In this document: piece by piece, positions 39,270-47,096 of the stretch
Numbering within the stretch: position 1 is the stretch's first letter
Layout: every line of letters starts with the position of its first letter
Assembly: GCA_036375215.1 (NCBI GenBank)
Contig: DASUSH010000052.1
Span: forward strand, 1 to 54,162
From: DASUSH01 sp036375215
Lineage (GTDB): Bacteria; Actinomycetota; Thermoleophilia; Solirubrobacterales; 70-9
Length of the DNA stretch: 54,162 nt
Reading direction: 5' to 3'
Made by a program: the position numbers and the translations under genes
The notes under the pieces: generated by a model
The model's input: only the letters and a program-made list of their open reading frames with translations
Told to the model about the DNA's origin: nothing
The model's database searches: none

Positions 39270-39773
39270 ATGAGTCAGACCGAGACCAAGACGGGTTCCA
39301 GCTCGGAATCGGGCGAGACCGAGAAGGAACGCCTCGACCGCAACTTCCAGGAGCTCCTGCAGGGTCTCCGCGTCGCCCTGCCGGGGGTGCAGGTCCTGTT
39401 CGCGTTCCTGCTCGTCGTCCCGTTCCAGCAGGGCTACGCGGACGTCACCGACTTCCAGCAGAAGATCTACTTCGGGACCCTGCTCTGCACCGCGGTCGCT
39501 TCGGCCTGCCTGATCGCGCCGCCGGTGCGCCACCGCCTGCTGTTCCGCCAAGGCGTCAAGGACTGGATCCTCTTCAACTCGAACTCGGTCGTCCAGGTCG
39601 GCTTCGTGTTCCTGGCGATCGCGATCTCCGGGGTGATCCTGCTGATCTCCGACTTCATCTACGACTCCACCGCCGCCGTGATCGCGACCACGGGCATCGG
39701 CCTCATCCTCGCCTGGCTATGGTTCGTCTCGCCGCTGATCGAACGCGCCAAAGAGGGAGTTGAGGGAAGTTGA
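39270..39773 (+). CDS. DUF6328 family membrane protein
   Basis: 167 aa. A charged N-terminus (~25 residues) then four hydrophobic segments; conserved LLQGLRVALPGVQVLFAFLL and VVPFQQGYADVTDFQQKIYF match DUF6328, a small actinobacterial membrane family of unknown function. Stop overlaps the STAS gene (TTGA), so it is the first gene of a coupled four-gene operon. Confidence 0.82.
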   Translation: MSQTETKTGSSSESGETEKERLDRNFQELLQGLRVALPGVQVLFAFLLVVPFQQGYADVTDFQQKIYFGTLLCTAVASACLIAPPVRHRLLFRQGVKDWILFNSNSVVQVGFVFLAIAISGVILLISDFIYDSTAAVIATTGIGLILAWLWFVSPLIERAKEGVEGS

Positions 39774-40144
39774 CAGAAGAGTCGGGAGCAGGGAGGCTCC
39801 TCGAAGTGCGGGAGGAGACCCAAGGCGACGCGTTCATCCTCACCCTCGAGGGGGAATTCGACCTCTCCTCGGCACCCGCGGTGCGGTCGGCGCTCGACCA
39901 GGCCGTCGACGGCGGCATCCGCCGGGTCGTGGTCGACATGCTCGACTGCAGCTTCGTCGACTCGACCGGCCTCGGTGTGCTCCTGCACACCGCGAAGCGG
40001 ATCGAGGCGGTGGGCGGGATGGCGCTGGTATGCGTCGATGAGCAGATCCGGCGGCTGCTCGGGCTGACGATGATCGACCGGACGATTCCGGTTTTCGCGA
40101 CGCGCGTGGACGCGCTCGCGAACGTCGGCGCCGTCCCTAGATGA
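39770..40144 (+). CDS. STAS-domain anti-anti-sigma factor (RsbV/SpoIIAA-like)
   Basis: 124 aa. ILTLEGEFDLSSAPAVRSAL (about 23-42) and the phosphorylation loop CSFVDSTGLGVLL (about 60-72), with Ser65 as the phosphoacceptor, match RsbV/SpoIIAA. When dephosphorylated such proteins bind the anti-sigma kinase and free the sigma factor. The phosphatase at 10080 and sigma factor at 15308 are possible partners; no RsbW-type kinase is present in the window. TTG start overlaps the previous stop and its own stop overlaps the ALDH ATG. Confidence 0.92.
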   Translation: MTEESGAGRLLEVREETQGDAFILTLEGEFDLSSAPAVRSALDQAVDGGIRRVVVDMLDCSFVDSTGLGVLLHTAKRIEAVGGMALVCVDEQIRRLLGLTMIDRTIPVFATRVDALANVGAVPR

Positions 40145-41640
40145 CCGAAGCCACGCGGATGCTCATCGGTGGCGAGCTCGCCGCCGGCGACGGCGATCCG
40201 CTCGCGATCGAGAATCCCTTCACCGAGGAGGCCTTCGCCGAGGTCGCGCTGCCCTCCGAGGCACAGGTGGACGCGGCGATCGCGGCGGCAGCCGAGGCCG
40301 CGCCGGGCTGGGAGCGAACCCCGGCCGTCGAGCGCGGCGAGCTGCTGCACGAGGTCGCGAACCGGCTCCGGGCGCGCACCGACGCGCTCGCGGAGACGAT
40401 GACCCGCGAGGGAGGCAAGCCGCTCGTCGAAAACCGCGACGAGGTCGGCTGGACCGCTGCGGCGTTCGACTACTACGCCGAGATCGGCCGCGACTCCGCG
40501 GGCCGGGTGATCCCGCCGATCGAGTCGACCCAGCTCGCGATGGTCGTCAAGGACCCGGTCGGGGTCGTCGGCTGCATCGTCCCCTGGAACTACCCGCTGC
40601 TGCTGCTCGCCTGGAAGCTCGCGCCGGCGCTCGCCGCCGGCAACACGACGGTCTGCAAGCCGTCCGAGCTGACCCCGCTCTCGACCCTGGCGCTGGCCGC
40701 GTGCTTCGACCACCTGCCACCTGGCGTGGTCAACATCGTCGCCGGCGCCGGCGACGTGGGCGCCCGGATCGTCGCCGACGAGCGCGTCGCCTGCGTGGCC
40801 TTCACGGGCTCGGTCGCGACCGGCAAGAAGGTCGCGATGACCTGCGCGGAGCGGGTCGCCCGGGTGAACCTCGAGATGGGCGGCAAGGACGCCTTCATCG
40901 TCTGCGCCGACGTCGCCGCCGAGCTCGAGGTGGCGGCCAAGGGGGGCGCCTGGGCCGCCTTCCTGAACGCCGGCCAGGTCTGCACCTCTGCTGAGCGCTT
41001 CTACGTCCATTCCGACGTCTACGACGACTACCTCCAGCTGTTCGCCGACTACACGCGTGGCCTCGTCGTCGGCGACCCGATGGACCCCGGGACGGACGTC
41101 GGCCCGATGGTCTCCGCCGAGCAGCGCCGCAAGGTGGCATCGCAGGTCGAGGCCGCCGTCGATGCGGGCGCCGAGGTCGTCGTCGGGGGCGGTGACGCGG
41201 GCCGGGACACCGGCCATTTCTTCTCGCCCGCCGTCGTCACAGGAGCCCCCGCGGAGACCGCGCTCCTGCGCGAGGAGACCTTCGGCCCAGTCGCGCCGAT
41301 CGTCCCGGTCCGCTCGCTTGACGAGGCGATCGAGCTCGCCAACTCCACGCCGTACGGGCTTGGCGCGAACGTCTACACCCGCGACCTCGCCAACACCGTC
41401 CGCTGCCTGCGCGAGATCAAGGCGGGGACGGTCTGGTTCAACGACCCGCTGACCGACAACGACGCCGGGCCGTTCGGCGGCTTCAAGCAGTCGGGCCTCG
41501 GGCGCGAGCTCGGCCGCGAGGGGCTCGAGGCGTTCCAGGAGACCAAGCACGTGCACATCGAGACCGAGATCGCCGCCAAGGACTGGTGGTATCCGTATGC
41601 CGAGGGCGCCGCGGGGGCCCCGGAGGGCGCCGGGGCGTGA
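40141..41640 (+). CDS. Aldehyde dehydrogenase family protein (betaine/aminoaldehyde-type)
   Basis: 499 aa, full length. NAD-binding and catalytic residues are intact: N150 (CIVPWNYPLLLLAWKLAPAL), G-rich loop FTGSVATGKKVA, E245 (NLEMGGKD) and nucleophile C281 (NAGQVCTSAERF). Overall features fit betaine- or aminobutyraldehyde-type ALDHs. Links to polyamine breakdown (pot cluster) are possible but far apart. Starts and stops are 4-nt overlaps with STAS and SnoaL genes. Confidence 0.92.
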   Translation: MTEATRMLIGGELAAGDGDPLAIENPFTEEAFAEVALPSEAQVDAAIAAAAEAAPGWERTPAVERGELLHEVANRLRARTDALAETMTREGGKPLVENRDEVGWTAAAFDYYAEIGRDSAGRVIPPIESTQLAMVVKDPVGVVGCIVPWNYPLLLLAWKLAPALAAGNTTVCKPSELTPLSTLALAACFDHLPPGVVNIVAGAGDVGARIVADERVACVAFTGSVATGKKVAMTCAERVARVNLEMGGKDAFIVCADVAAELEVAAKGGAWAAFLNAGQVCTSAERFYVHSDVYDDYLQLFADYTRGLVVGDPMDPGTDVGPMVSAEQRRKVASQVEAAVDAGAEVVVGGGDAGRDTGHFFSPAVVTGAPAETALLREETFGPVAPIVPVRSLDEAIELANSTPYGLGANVYTRDLANTVRCLREIKAGTVWFNDPLTDNDAGPFGGFKQSGLGRELGREGLEAFQETKHVHIETEIAAKDWWYPYAEGAAGAPEGAGA

Positions 41641-42035
41641 GCGAGGACAACGAGGCGCTCGCGCGCCGGGCGCTCGCGACGCTCGCCGACGGGGACGCCG
41701 AGGCGCTGATCGGGCTCTGCGATCCGGAGGTCGAGTGCCGTCCGCTGATCGCCGGGGTCGAGGGCGGTCCGTACCGGGGGCACGAAGGGATCAAGCGCTG
41801 GTTCGCCGAGCTCTCGTCGAGCTTCGACGAGCGCCGTCCGGAGATCCTCTCGATCGAGCCGCTCGGCGACGACACGCTGGTCTGCGAGCTCGACCTGCAC
41901 CTGCGCGGCCGCGGCAGCGGCGTCGAGATCGACCAGCGAGTCTGGGGCGCGGCCCGGTTCCGCGCCGGCCTCGTGCTCTGGTGGGGCTTCTTCGAGACCC
42001 GCGAGGAGGCGCTAACGCACCTCGAGGCGGCGTGA
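41637..42035 (+). CDS. SnoaL/NTF2-like protein
   Basis: 132 aa from GTG 41637 (GTGA overlap with the ALDH stop). The NTF2-like fold is suggested by NEALARRALATLADGDAEAL, LCDPEVECRPL, YRGHEGIKRWFAELSSSF and the final strands. Such proteins are small cyclases, isomerases or binding proteins; function unknown. Last gene of the operon, followed by a strong terminator-like hairpin. Confidence 0.85.
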   Translation: MSEDNEALARRALATLADGDAEALIGLCDPEVECRPLIAGVEGGPYRGHEGIKRWFAELSSSFDERRPEILSIEPLGDDTLVCELDLHLRGRGSGVEIDQRVWGAARFRAGLVLWWGFFETREEALTHLEAA

Positions 42036-42070
42036 CCACCGACGTCGCGTAGCTGGGCGGGGGCGCTGAT

Positions 42071-42106
42071 GCGACACGGAAGCGCCCCCGACGGCGCTCC
42101 GTGTCG
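42071..42106 (+). terminator. Terminator-like hairpin between SnoaL and lipoprotein genes
   Basis: GCGACACGGAAGCGCC (42071-42086) pairs with GGCGCTCCGTGTCGC-type right arm (42093-42106) with one bulged A and a short loop. Just after it, the words GTGTCGCGTTGACGCCA and GTGTCACTTTGACGCCA form an imperfect direct repeat (about 42101-42178). Lies between convergent genes. Confidence 0.65.
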
Positions 42107-42204
42107 CGTTGACGCCAGATTTGGCGGTCATCGCGAGACGCAACGCCGGTGGCCGCCCCTGTGTCACTTTGACGCCACGGTCAGGTGGCACGGGTGCAGC
42201 GTCC

Positions 42205-42990
42205 TCACTTCCCCTCGCGGAAGCTGACCAGCTCCTCGCGGCCGGTCCCGCCGGAAATGTCGAGCGTGAGCACCGGGCCGATTCCCTCGACGTAGAACTT
42301 GTGCTCGGAGACCTTCGGCTCCGTCGGCACGAGGTCCTTCGTCATCAGCGCGTGCGGGTAGTAGCCCGCCGGCACCTCGACCTTCTCGTCGAGGCTGACG
42401 ATCTCGCCCTGATCCTCGGCCTCGCCCTCGTAGTACTCCTGCCGGTAGGACTGGCCGACCCGCGGGTCGGCGGGCATGATCACGCCGGCCTGCGCCCCGT
42501 CGACGCCGTGCTCGAACGAGCCCTCGGTGGTGACGACCTTTCCGTTCTCGTACTCGGCGGTGTCCTCGCCGAGGTACCACACGTTGCCGGAGTCGTCCTG
42601 GGCGTACCAGTCGTCGGTCTTCTCGACCGGCTCGCCCGCTTCGCTGACGACGTCGCGCACGACGCGGGCATCGATCCCGTTCGAGACCTCGTAGGTGCGG
42701 TCGGTGACCGTGACGACGACCCGCTGCTCCCCGCCCTCCCCATCCGTCTCGCGGTAGACCCACCGGGTCCCCGGCTTCATCGGCCACCACGGGTTGTCGA
42801 TCTCGGTCGTGAACCCGGCCGGGTCGAGCTCGACCCGCTCGCTGCCCTGCGGGAGCGACGTGACGGCGTCGCCCGCGGGCTCGCCGTCCCCCGCGGTGCC
42901 CTGATCGTCGTCTCCACCACAGCCGGCGCCGATCGCAGCCACGCCGAGCGCGGCGGCCACGGCGATTCGCTTGTTGATTCCGTTGCCCAT
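42205..42990 (-). CDS. Secreted lipoprotein of unknown function
   Basis: 261 aa from ATG 42990. Lipoprotein signal AAIGAGC with Cys24 as lipidation site, then a Gly/Asp/Glu linker and a soluble domain with NPWWPMKPGTRWVYRETDGE, DRTYEVSNGIDARVVRDVVS and a C-terminal GIGPVLTLDISGGTGREELV. A similar layout occurs in a family of actinobacterial extracellular proteins without known role. The 11-bp direct repeats upstream match those before the PepSY gene, so it is probably controlled by the adjacent two-component system. Confidence 0.8.
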   Translation of the reverse strand: MGNGINKRIAVAAALGVAAIGAGCGGDDDQGTAGDGEPAGDAVTSLPQGSERVELDPAGFTTEIDNPWWPMKPGTRWVYRETDGEGGEQRVVVTVTDRTYEVSNGIDARVVRDVVSEAGEPVEKTDDWYAQDDSGNVWYLGEDTAEYENGKVVTTEGSFEHGVDGAQAGVIMPADPRVGQSYRQEYYEGEAEDQGEIVSLDEKVEVPAGYYPHALMTKDLVPTEPKVSEHKFYVEGIGPVLTLDISGGTGREELVSFREGK

Positions 42991-43035
42991 CGTCGCTCCT
43001 TCGGTCGGTTGCGGGCCCGAGCCTCGCCGGCTCGG

Positions 43036-43073
43036 GTGAGAACCCGATGAGGGCGGTCTCATGCGGACCTCAT
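43036..43073. promoter_or_regulatory. Paired 11-bp-period repeats upstream of the lipoprotein gene
   Basis: GTGAG/ATGAG start at 43036 and 43047 (period 11), then GTCTCAT and ACCTCAT start at 43056 and 43067 (period 11). OmpR/PhoB regulators bind direct repeats at this spacing. The same two-pair layout precedes the PepSY gene. Overlaps the last codons of the kinase gene. Confidence 0.6.
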
Positions 43074-44434
43074 CTCGGCCGGGGGATCTCGATCCGGACC
43101 GCGGCCGGAGCGGCACCGCCGGCGAGGCTCGCGCTGCCGCCGTGGGCCAGGGCGATCGCGCGGACGATCGCCAGGCCGAGCCCGGTGCCGGCGCCGGTGC
43201 GGCCGTCGTCGGCGCGGGTGAAGCGCTCGAACGCGTCCCGCTCGAAGCCCGCTGGGAAGCCCCGCCCGGCGTCGGCGACCTCGAAGACGACGGCGCCGTC
43301 CCCTTCCCCGGCGGAGATGCGTATCTCGCCGGCGCCGTGGCGAAGGGCGTTGTCGGCCAGGTTTCCCAGTGCCTGCTCGAGCCGCAGCGGGTCGAGGTCG
43401 GCGACCAGGCCGTCGGCGGCCTCGACCGTGATCTCCCGGCCCACCTGCTCCGCCCGGCCGGTGAATCGATCGCGGACCCGCTCGAGCAGGGGGGCGATCC
43501 GCGTCGGCTCCGGCTTGATCGGCAGCCCGCCCTCGTCGGAGCGCGCGATCACGAGCAGGTCCTCCGCGAGCCGGGACAGTCGCTCGGTTTCCTCGGTCGC
43601 GGAGCGCAGGGCCGCCCGCATCTCCTCGGGTTCCCGGCCCGGGCGCTGGGCGAGCTCGAGTTCGGTTCGCAGGACGGCGAGCGGGGTGCGCAGCTCGTGG
43701 GCGGCGTCGGCGACGAAGACGCGCTCGCGCTCGAGCGAGCCCTCGATCCGCTCCAGCATCGCGTTGAGCGTCGCGGCCAACCGCCGGATCTCGTCGTCGG
43801 CGGCCGGCAGGGGCAGCCGCTCGCCGCTTCGCTCCAGGGTGATCTCCGCCGCCCGGCGACGGATCGCCTCGACGGGCGCGAGCGAGCGCGCGGCGAGCAG
43901 GTAGCCAAGGCCGGAGGCGAACAGGACGGCGAGTGGCGCGCCGATCGCGAAGGCGCCGGCGATCCCGGCGAGCGCCTCGGCGCGATCGTCGGTCGAGGCT
44001 CCGGCGACGACGATCAGCTCGCCGCCGGGGCCCTCGACGGGAGCGGCGACGATCCTGGCGTCGCCGTCCACCCCCTCCACCGGGCGCTCCTCGGTGAACG
44101 AGTCGGCCGCCGCTCGCTGCAGGTCGGCTGAGTCCAGGACGGTGCCCTCGTCGGCGGGAAGGGAGGAGGCGACCACGTCGCCGTCGGTGGTGAGGATCTG
44201 CGAGAACCCGTCCTCGCTGTCCGCGGGCCCCGGGAGCGCGGCCTCGGGCCCCTCACCGCCGGCGGCGATCGCGCTCAACTCCAGCGCCTGCGTCTCGAGC
44301 CGGTCGTCGAGCGCGCCGGTCAGCGTGCTGGAGACGCGCAGGTAGACGAACAGGCCGGCGAGGACGAGGACGAGGAGCAGGGCCGCGGCGAAGGCGGCGG
44401 CGAGGCGGGCGCGGATCGAGAGCCGTGCGAGCAA
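43070..44434 (-). CDS. Sensor histidine kinase (OmpR-type partner)
   Basis: 454 aa. Two membrane segments (about 11-32 and 155-182) flank a ~120-residue extracellular sensor; HAMP about 180-235; H-box VADAAHELRTPLAVLR with H246; N-box LGNLADNALRHG; G-boxes VADAGRGFPAG and GTGLGLAIVRAI. Complete kinase. Four bases separate its start from the response-regulator stop. Signal unknown; PepSY and lipoprotein targets hint at envelope or metal sensing. Confidence 0.93.
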   Translation of the reverse strand: MLARLSIRARLAAAFAAALLLVLVLAGLFVYLRVSSTLTGALDDRLETQALELSAIAAGGEGPEAALPGPADSEDGFSQILTTDGDVVASSLPADEGTVLDSADLQRAAADSFTEERPVEGVDGDARIVAAPVEGPGGELIVVAGASTDDRAEALAGIAGAFAIGAPLAVLFASGLGYLLAARSLAPVEAIRRRAAEITLERSGERLPLPAADDEIRRLAATLNAMLERIEGSLERERVFVADAAHELRTPLAVLRTELELAQRPGREPEEMRAALRSATEETERLSRLAEDLLVIARSDEGGLPIKPEPTRIAPLLERVRDRFTGRAEQVGREITVEAADGLVADLDPLRLEQALGNLADNALRHGAGEIRISAGEGDGAVVFEVADAGRGFPAGFERDAFERFTRADDGRTGAGTGLGLAIVRAIALAHGGSASLAGGAAPAAVRIEIPRPR

Positions 44435-44437
44435 GAG

Positions 44438-45109
44438 TCAGTCCTTGCGCAGCCGGTAACCGGCGCCGCGCACCGTCTCGATCGACTCGGCGCCGAACGG
44501 CCTGTCGACCTTCTCGCGCAGGTAGCGGATGTAGACGTCGACGACGTTCGAGCGGTTCTCGTACTCGTAGTCCCACGCGTGCTCGAGCAGCTGGAAGCGC
44601 GTGAGCACCTGGCCGGGCCTGCGCATGAAGGTCTCGAGCAGGGCGAACTCCTTGGCGGAGAGGGCGATCTCGCTCTCGCCGCGCCAGGCCTGTCGCGTCG
44701 CCGGGTCGAGCCGCAGCTCGCCGACCTCGAGCACCACCGGGCGCTCGACCGGTCCGCGCCGGCCGAGCGCGCGCAGCCGGGCGAGCAGCTCGGCGAAGGA
44801 GAACGGCTTCAGCAGGTAGTCGTCGGCGCCGCGATCGAGGCCCTCGACCCGGTCCGAGACGGCGTCGCGCGCCGTCAGCATCAGCACCGGCGACCAGACG
44901 CCGTCCTCGCGCAGGCGGCGGCAGGTCTCGAACCCGTCGATCCCGGGCAGCATCACGTCGAGGACGATCGCGTCGTACTCGGTCGCGGCCGCCCGGTAGA
45001 GCGCGTCCTCGCCCCGATCGGCGATATCGACCGCGATCCCCTCCTCGCGCAGGCCACGGCCGATCAGAGCCGCCATCTTGTGCTCGTCTTCGACGACGAG
45101 AACCCTCAT
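44438..45109 (-). CDS. OmpR-family response regulator
   Basis: 223 aa. Receiver domain with acidic pocket E7/D8, phospho-acceptor D51 (IVLDVMLPGIDGF) and the KPFSFAELLARL lysine; winged-helix DNA-binding domain about 125-222 with FMRRPGQVLTRFQLLEHAWD and the final VRGAGYRLRKD. Full length. Pairs with the kinase. Likely binds the TCTCAT/ATGAG direct repeats in its own and neighbouring promoters. Confidence 0.95.
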   Translation of the reverse strand: MRVLVVEDEHKMAALIGRGLREEGIAVDIADRGEDALYRAAATEYDAIVLDVMLPGIDGFETCRRLREDGVWSPVLMLTARDAVSDRVEGLDRGADDYLLKPFSFAELLARLRALGRRGPVERPVVLEVGELRLDPATRQAWRGESEIALSAKEFALLETFMRRPGQVLTRFQLLEHAWDYEYENRSNVVDVYIRYLREKVDRPFGAESIETVRGAGYRLRKD

Positions 45110-45130
45110 CGGTGAAGCCTCGGGGCGGAA

Positions 45131-45202
45131 GATGAGAACGAGATGAGTGGATTATCGGGCAGCTCGGGCTTTCCGACACGGTCTCATCGCCGTCTCATCG
45201 CG
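45131..45202. promoter_or_regulatory. Paired 11-bp-period repeats between response regulator and PepSY gene
   Basis: GATGAG at 45131 and 45142 (period 11); GTCTCATCGCC at 45181 and GTCTCATCGCG at 45192 (period 11). Same word and spacing as at 43036-43073. Position fits autoregulation on one side and PepSY activation on the other. Confidence 0.7.
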
Positions 45203-45251
45203 CCGCGGTAGAAGTCGTGCATCAGAATGGAAGCGAGATGGAGGTAGTCCG

Positions 45252-45587
45252 ATGAGCAAGCGCACCAAGGTGATCGCCGGTGGAGCCGCGATCGTGGCTC
45301 TCGCCGCTGGGGGCGCCGCGATCGCGACAGCCGGCTCGGGGTCCGACAACGAACAGCCGATCTCGGGATCCGCGCTCGCGGAGGCGGAGTCCGCGGCCCT
45401 CGCGCACACAGGCGAGGGCACCGTCACCGACACGGAGGTCGGGGACGAGGAGAGCTACTACGAGGTCGAGGTCACCCTCGACGACGGCAGCCAGGTCGAC
45501 GTCCAGCTCGACAAGGGATTCAACGTCGTCGGCGACGAGGCCGAGACGGAGGGCGAGGACGAGGCCGACGAGGCGCCCGGCTCGTAG
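45252..45587 (+). CDS. PepSY-domain secreted protein
   Basis: 111 aa from ATG 45252. A signal peptide (VIAGGAAIVALAAGGAAIAT) precedes a single PepSY domain (SGSALAEAESAALAHTGEGT; YYEVEVTLDDGSQVDVQLDK) and an acidic tail. PepSY proteins are often extracytoplasmic modulators and are frequently next to two-component systems. Shares repeats with the lipoprotein promoter. Ends in a UUCG hairpin terminator. Confidence 0.85.
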   Translation: MSKRTKVIAGGAAIVALAAGGAAIATAGSGSDNEQPISGSALAEAESAALAHTGEGTVTDTEVGDEESYYEVEVTLDDGSQVDVQLDKGFNVVGDEAETEGEDEADEAPGS

Positions 45588-45608
45588 CCGCCCCCAGGGC
45601 TTGCCGTT

Positions 45609-45646
45609 CGAGAGGCTCGTCCCGCTTCGGCGGGGCGGGCCTCTCG
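45609..45646 (+). terminator. Strong UUCG-loop terminator for the PepSY gene
   Basis: A 17-bp stem (45609-45625 with 45630-45646) closed by a TTCG tetraloop. Both non-Watson-Crick positions are U-G in the plus-strand RNA, so it is built for the PepSY transcript. Confidence 0.8.
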
Positions 45647-45650
45647 GCTT

Positions 45651-47045
45651 TCAGGCCCGGTAGCGGTCGAGCGCCTCGCGCCGGGCCTCGGCATGGTCGA
45701 CGATCGGTTCGGGGTAGTCCGCGCCGATCACGCATCCGCACTCGCGCTGGAGCGCGTCCGGCATCCGCCAGGGCTCGCCGAGGTGCTCGGCGGGGACGTC
45801 GCGCAGCTCGGGCACGTAGCGGCGGACGTAGGCGCCCTCGGGGTCGTAGCGCTCGGCGTGGCGGGCCGGGTTGTAGATCCGCCGGAAGACCGGCGCGGGG
45901 TCGGCGCCGACGGAGGCGATCCACTGCCAGTTGCCGTTGTTGTTGGCCTCGTCGCCGTCGATGAGCCAGCGCATGAACCAGCGCTCGCCCCAGCGCCAGT
46001 CGATGCCGAGGTCCTTGGTCAGGAAGGAGCCGGCGACCAGCCGCGCGCGGTTGTGGATGAAGCCCTCCCGGCGGAGCTGGCGCATGGCCGCGTCGACCAG
46101 CGGGAACCCGGTCCGGCCGTCGCACCAGGCATCGAACGACCGGCGCGAGCGGCTCCAGCGGAGCCTGCCGCGGTAGCGGTCCTGCATCTCCGAGCGCGCG
46201 TTGCGGGGGTGGTGGTGGAGGAGCTGGTGGTAGAAGTCGCGCCAGCAGAGCTGGCGGCGGAACTCGGCCGCGCCGGCGCCGCCGGGAAGCCGGGCCTCGA
46301 TCTCTCGCGGGGAGACGCAGCCGAACCGCAGGTAGGCCGAGAGCCGCGAGGTGCGGTCCTCGCCGAGCGCGTCGTGGGTCGAGGCGTACTCGGCGACCCC
46401 GTCGCGCAGGAAGGCGGCGAGCCGGCGGCGCCCCTCGGCCTCCCCGCCCGGCGACGGCTCGCGCACGTGCTCCAAGAGCCCGAGGGCTTCGGCGCTCGGC
46501 AGCCTCCCCTTGGCCAGCCGCGATGACAGCGGCGGCAGCGAGCGCGGAGGGCCAAGGAGCTCGCGGCGCGGGCTCGCCGCCCAGGCGTTGTAGTAGGGGG
46601 TGAAGACCCGGTACGGCTTGCCCGCCTTGGTGACGATCGCGCTCGCGTCGTCGGCGACCGTGAGCCCGGGATGGGCGTGGAGCTCGACGCCCGATCCGCG
46701 CAGCGCCGCGGCCACTCGCCTCCCGCGCGCCCGGGCGAACGGGCTGACGTCGGCGGTGAAGTGAACGGCGCCGGCGGCGACCTCGGCGGCGAGCGAGGCG
46801 AGCTCGCGCTCCGGCGGGCCGTGGCGGACCACGAGCCCGGAACCACGCTCGCGCAGGGCGCGGTCGAGCTCGCGCAGGGACTCGAGCATGAACCGCGTTC
46901 GGGGGCCCGAGGAGTGACGGCCGTGCAGGAGGCGGTCGTCGAAGCAGAAGAAGGGGACGACGCGCTCGCCGTCCGCGAGCGCCGCGCGCAGCGCCGGATG
47001 GTCGTGGAGGCGCAGGTCGCGCCGCAGCCAGACGATCGAGGTCAT
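45651..47045 (-). CDS. phr: Deoxyribodipyrimidine photolyase (cryptochrome/photolyase family)
   Basis: 464 aa from ATG 47045. N-terminal alpha/beta antenna domain begins SIVWLRRDLRLHDHPALRAA; the FAD domain carries RTSRLSAYLRFGCVSPREIE, LCWRDFYHQLLHHHPRN, GFPLVDAAMRQL and NNNGNWQWIASVGADPAP, with WM.WL and the late YDPEGAYVRRYVPEL. All are hallmarks of class-I CPD photolyases. It uses blue light to split pyrimidine dimers. Monocistronic; shares its downstream region with the PepSY terminator. Confidence 0.95.
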   Translation of the reverse strand: MTSIVWLRRDLRLHDHPALRAALADGERVVPFFCFDDRLLHGRHSSGPRTRFMLESLRELDRALRERGSGLVVRHGPPERELASLAAEVAAGAVHFTADVSPFARARGRRVAAALRGSGVELHAHPGLTVADDASAIVTKAGKPYRVFTPYYNAWAASPRRELLGPPRSLPPLSSRLAKGRLPSAEALGLLEHVREPSPGGEAEGRRRLAAFLRDGVAEYASTHDALGEDRTSRLSAYLRFGCVSPREIEARLPGGAGAAEFRRQLCWRDFYHQLLHHHPRNARSEMQDRYRGRLRWSRSRRSFDAWCDGRTGFPLVDAAMRQLRREGFIHNRARLVAGSFLTKDLGIDWRWGERWFMRWLIDGDEANNNGNWQWIASVGADPAPVFRRIYNPARHAERYDPEGAYVRRYVPELRDVPAEHLGEPWRMPDALQRECGCVIGADYPEPIVDHAEARREALDRYRA

Positions 47046-47096
47046 CGGCCGGGACGCTAGCCATCCGGATCCATCCAGGCCATCTAGATTCCCCGT

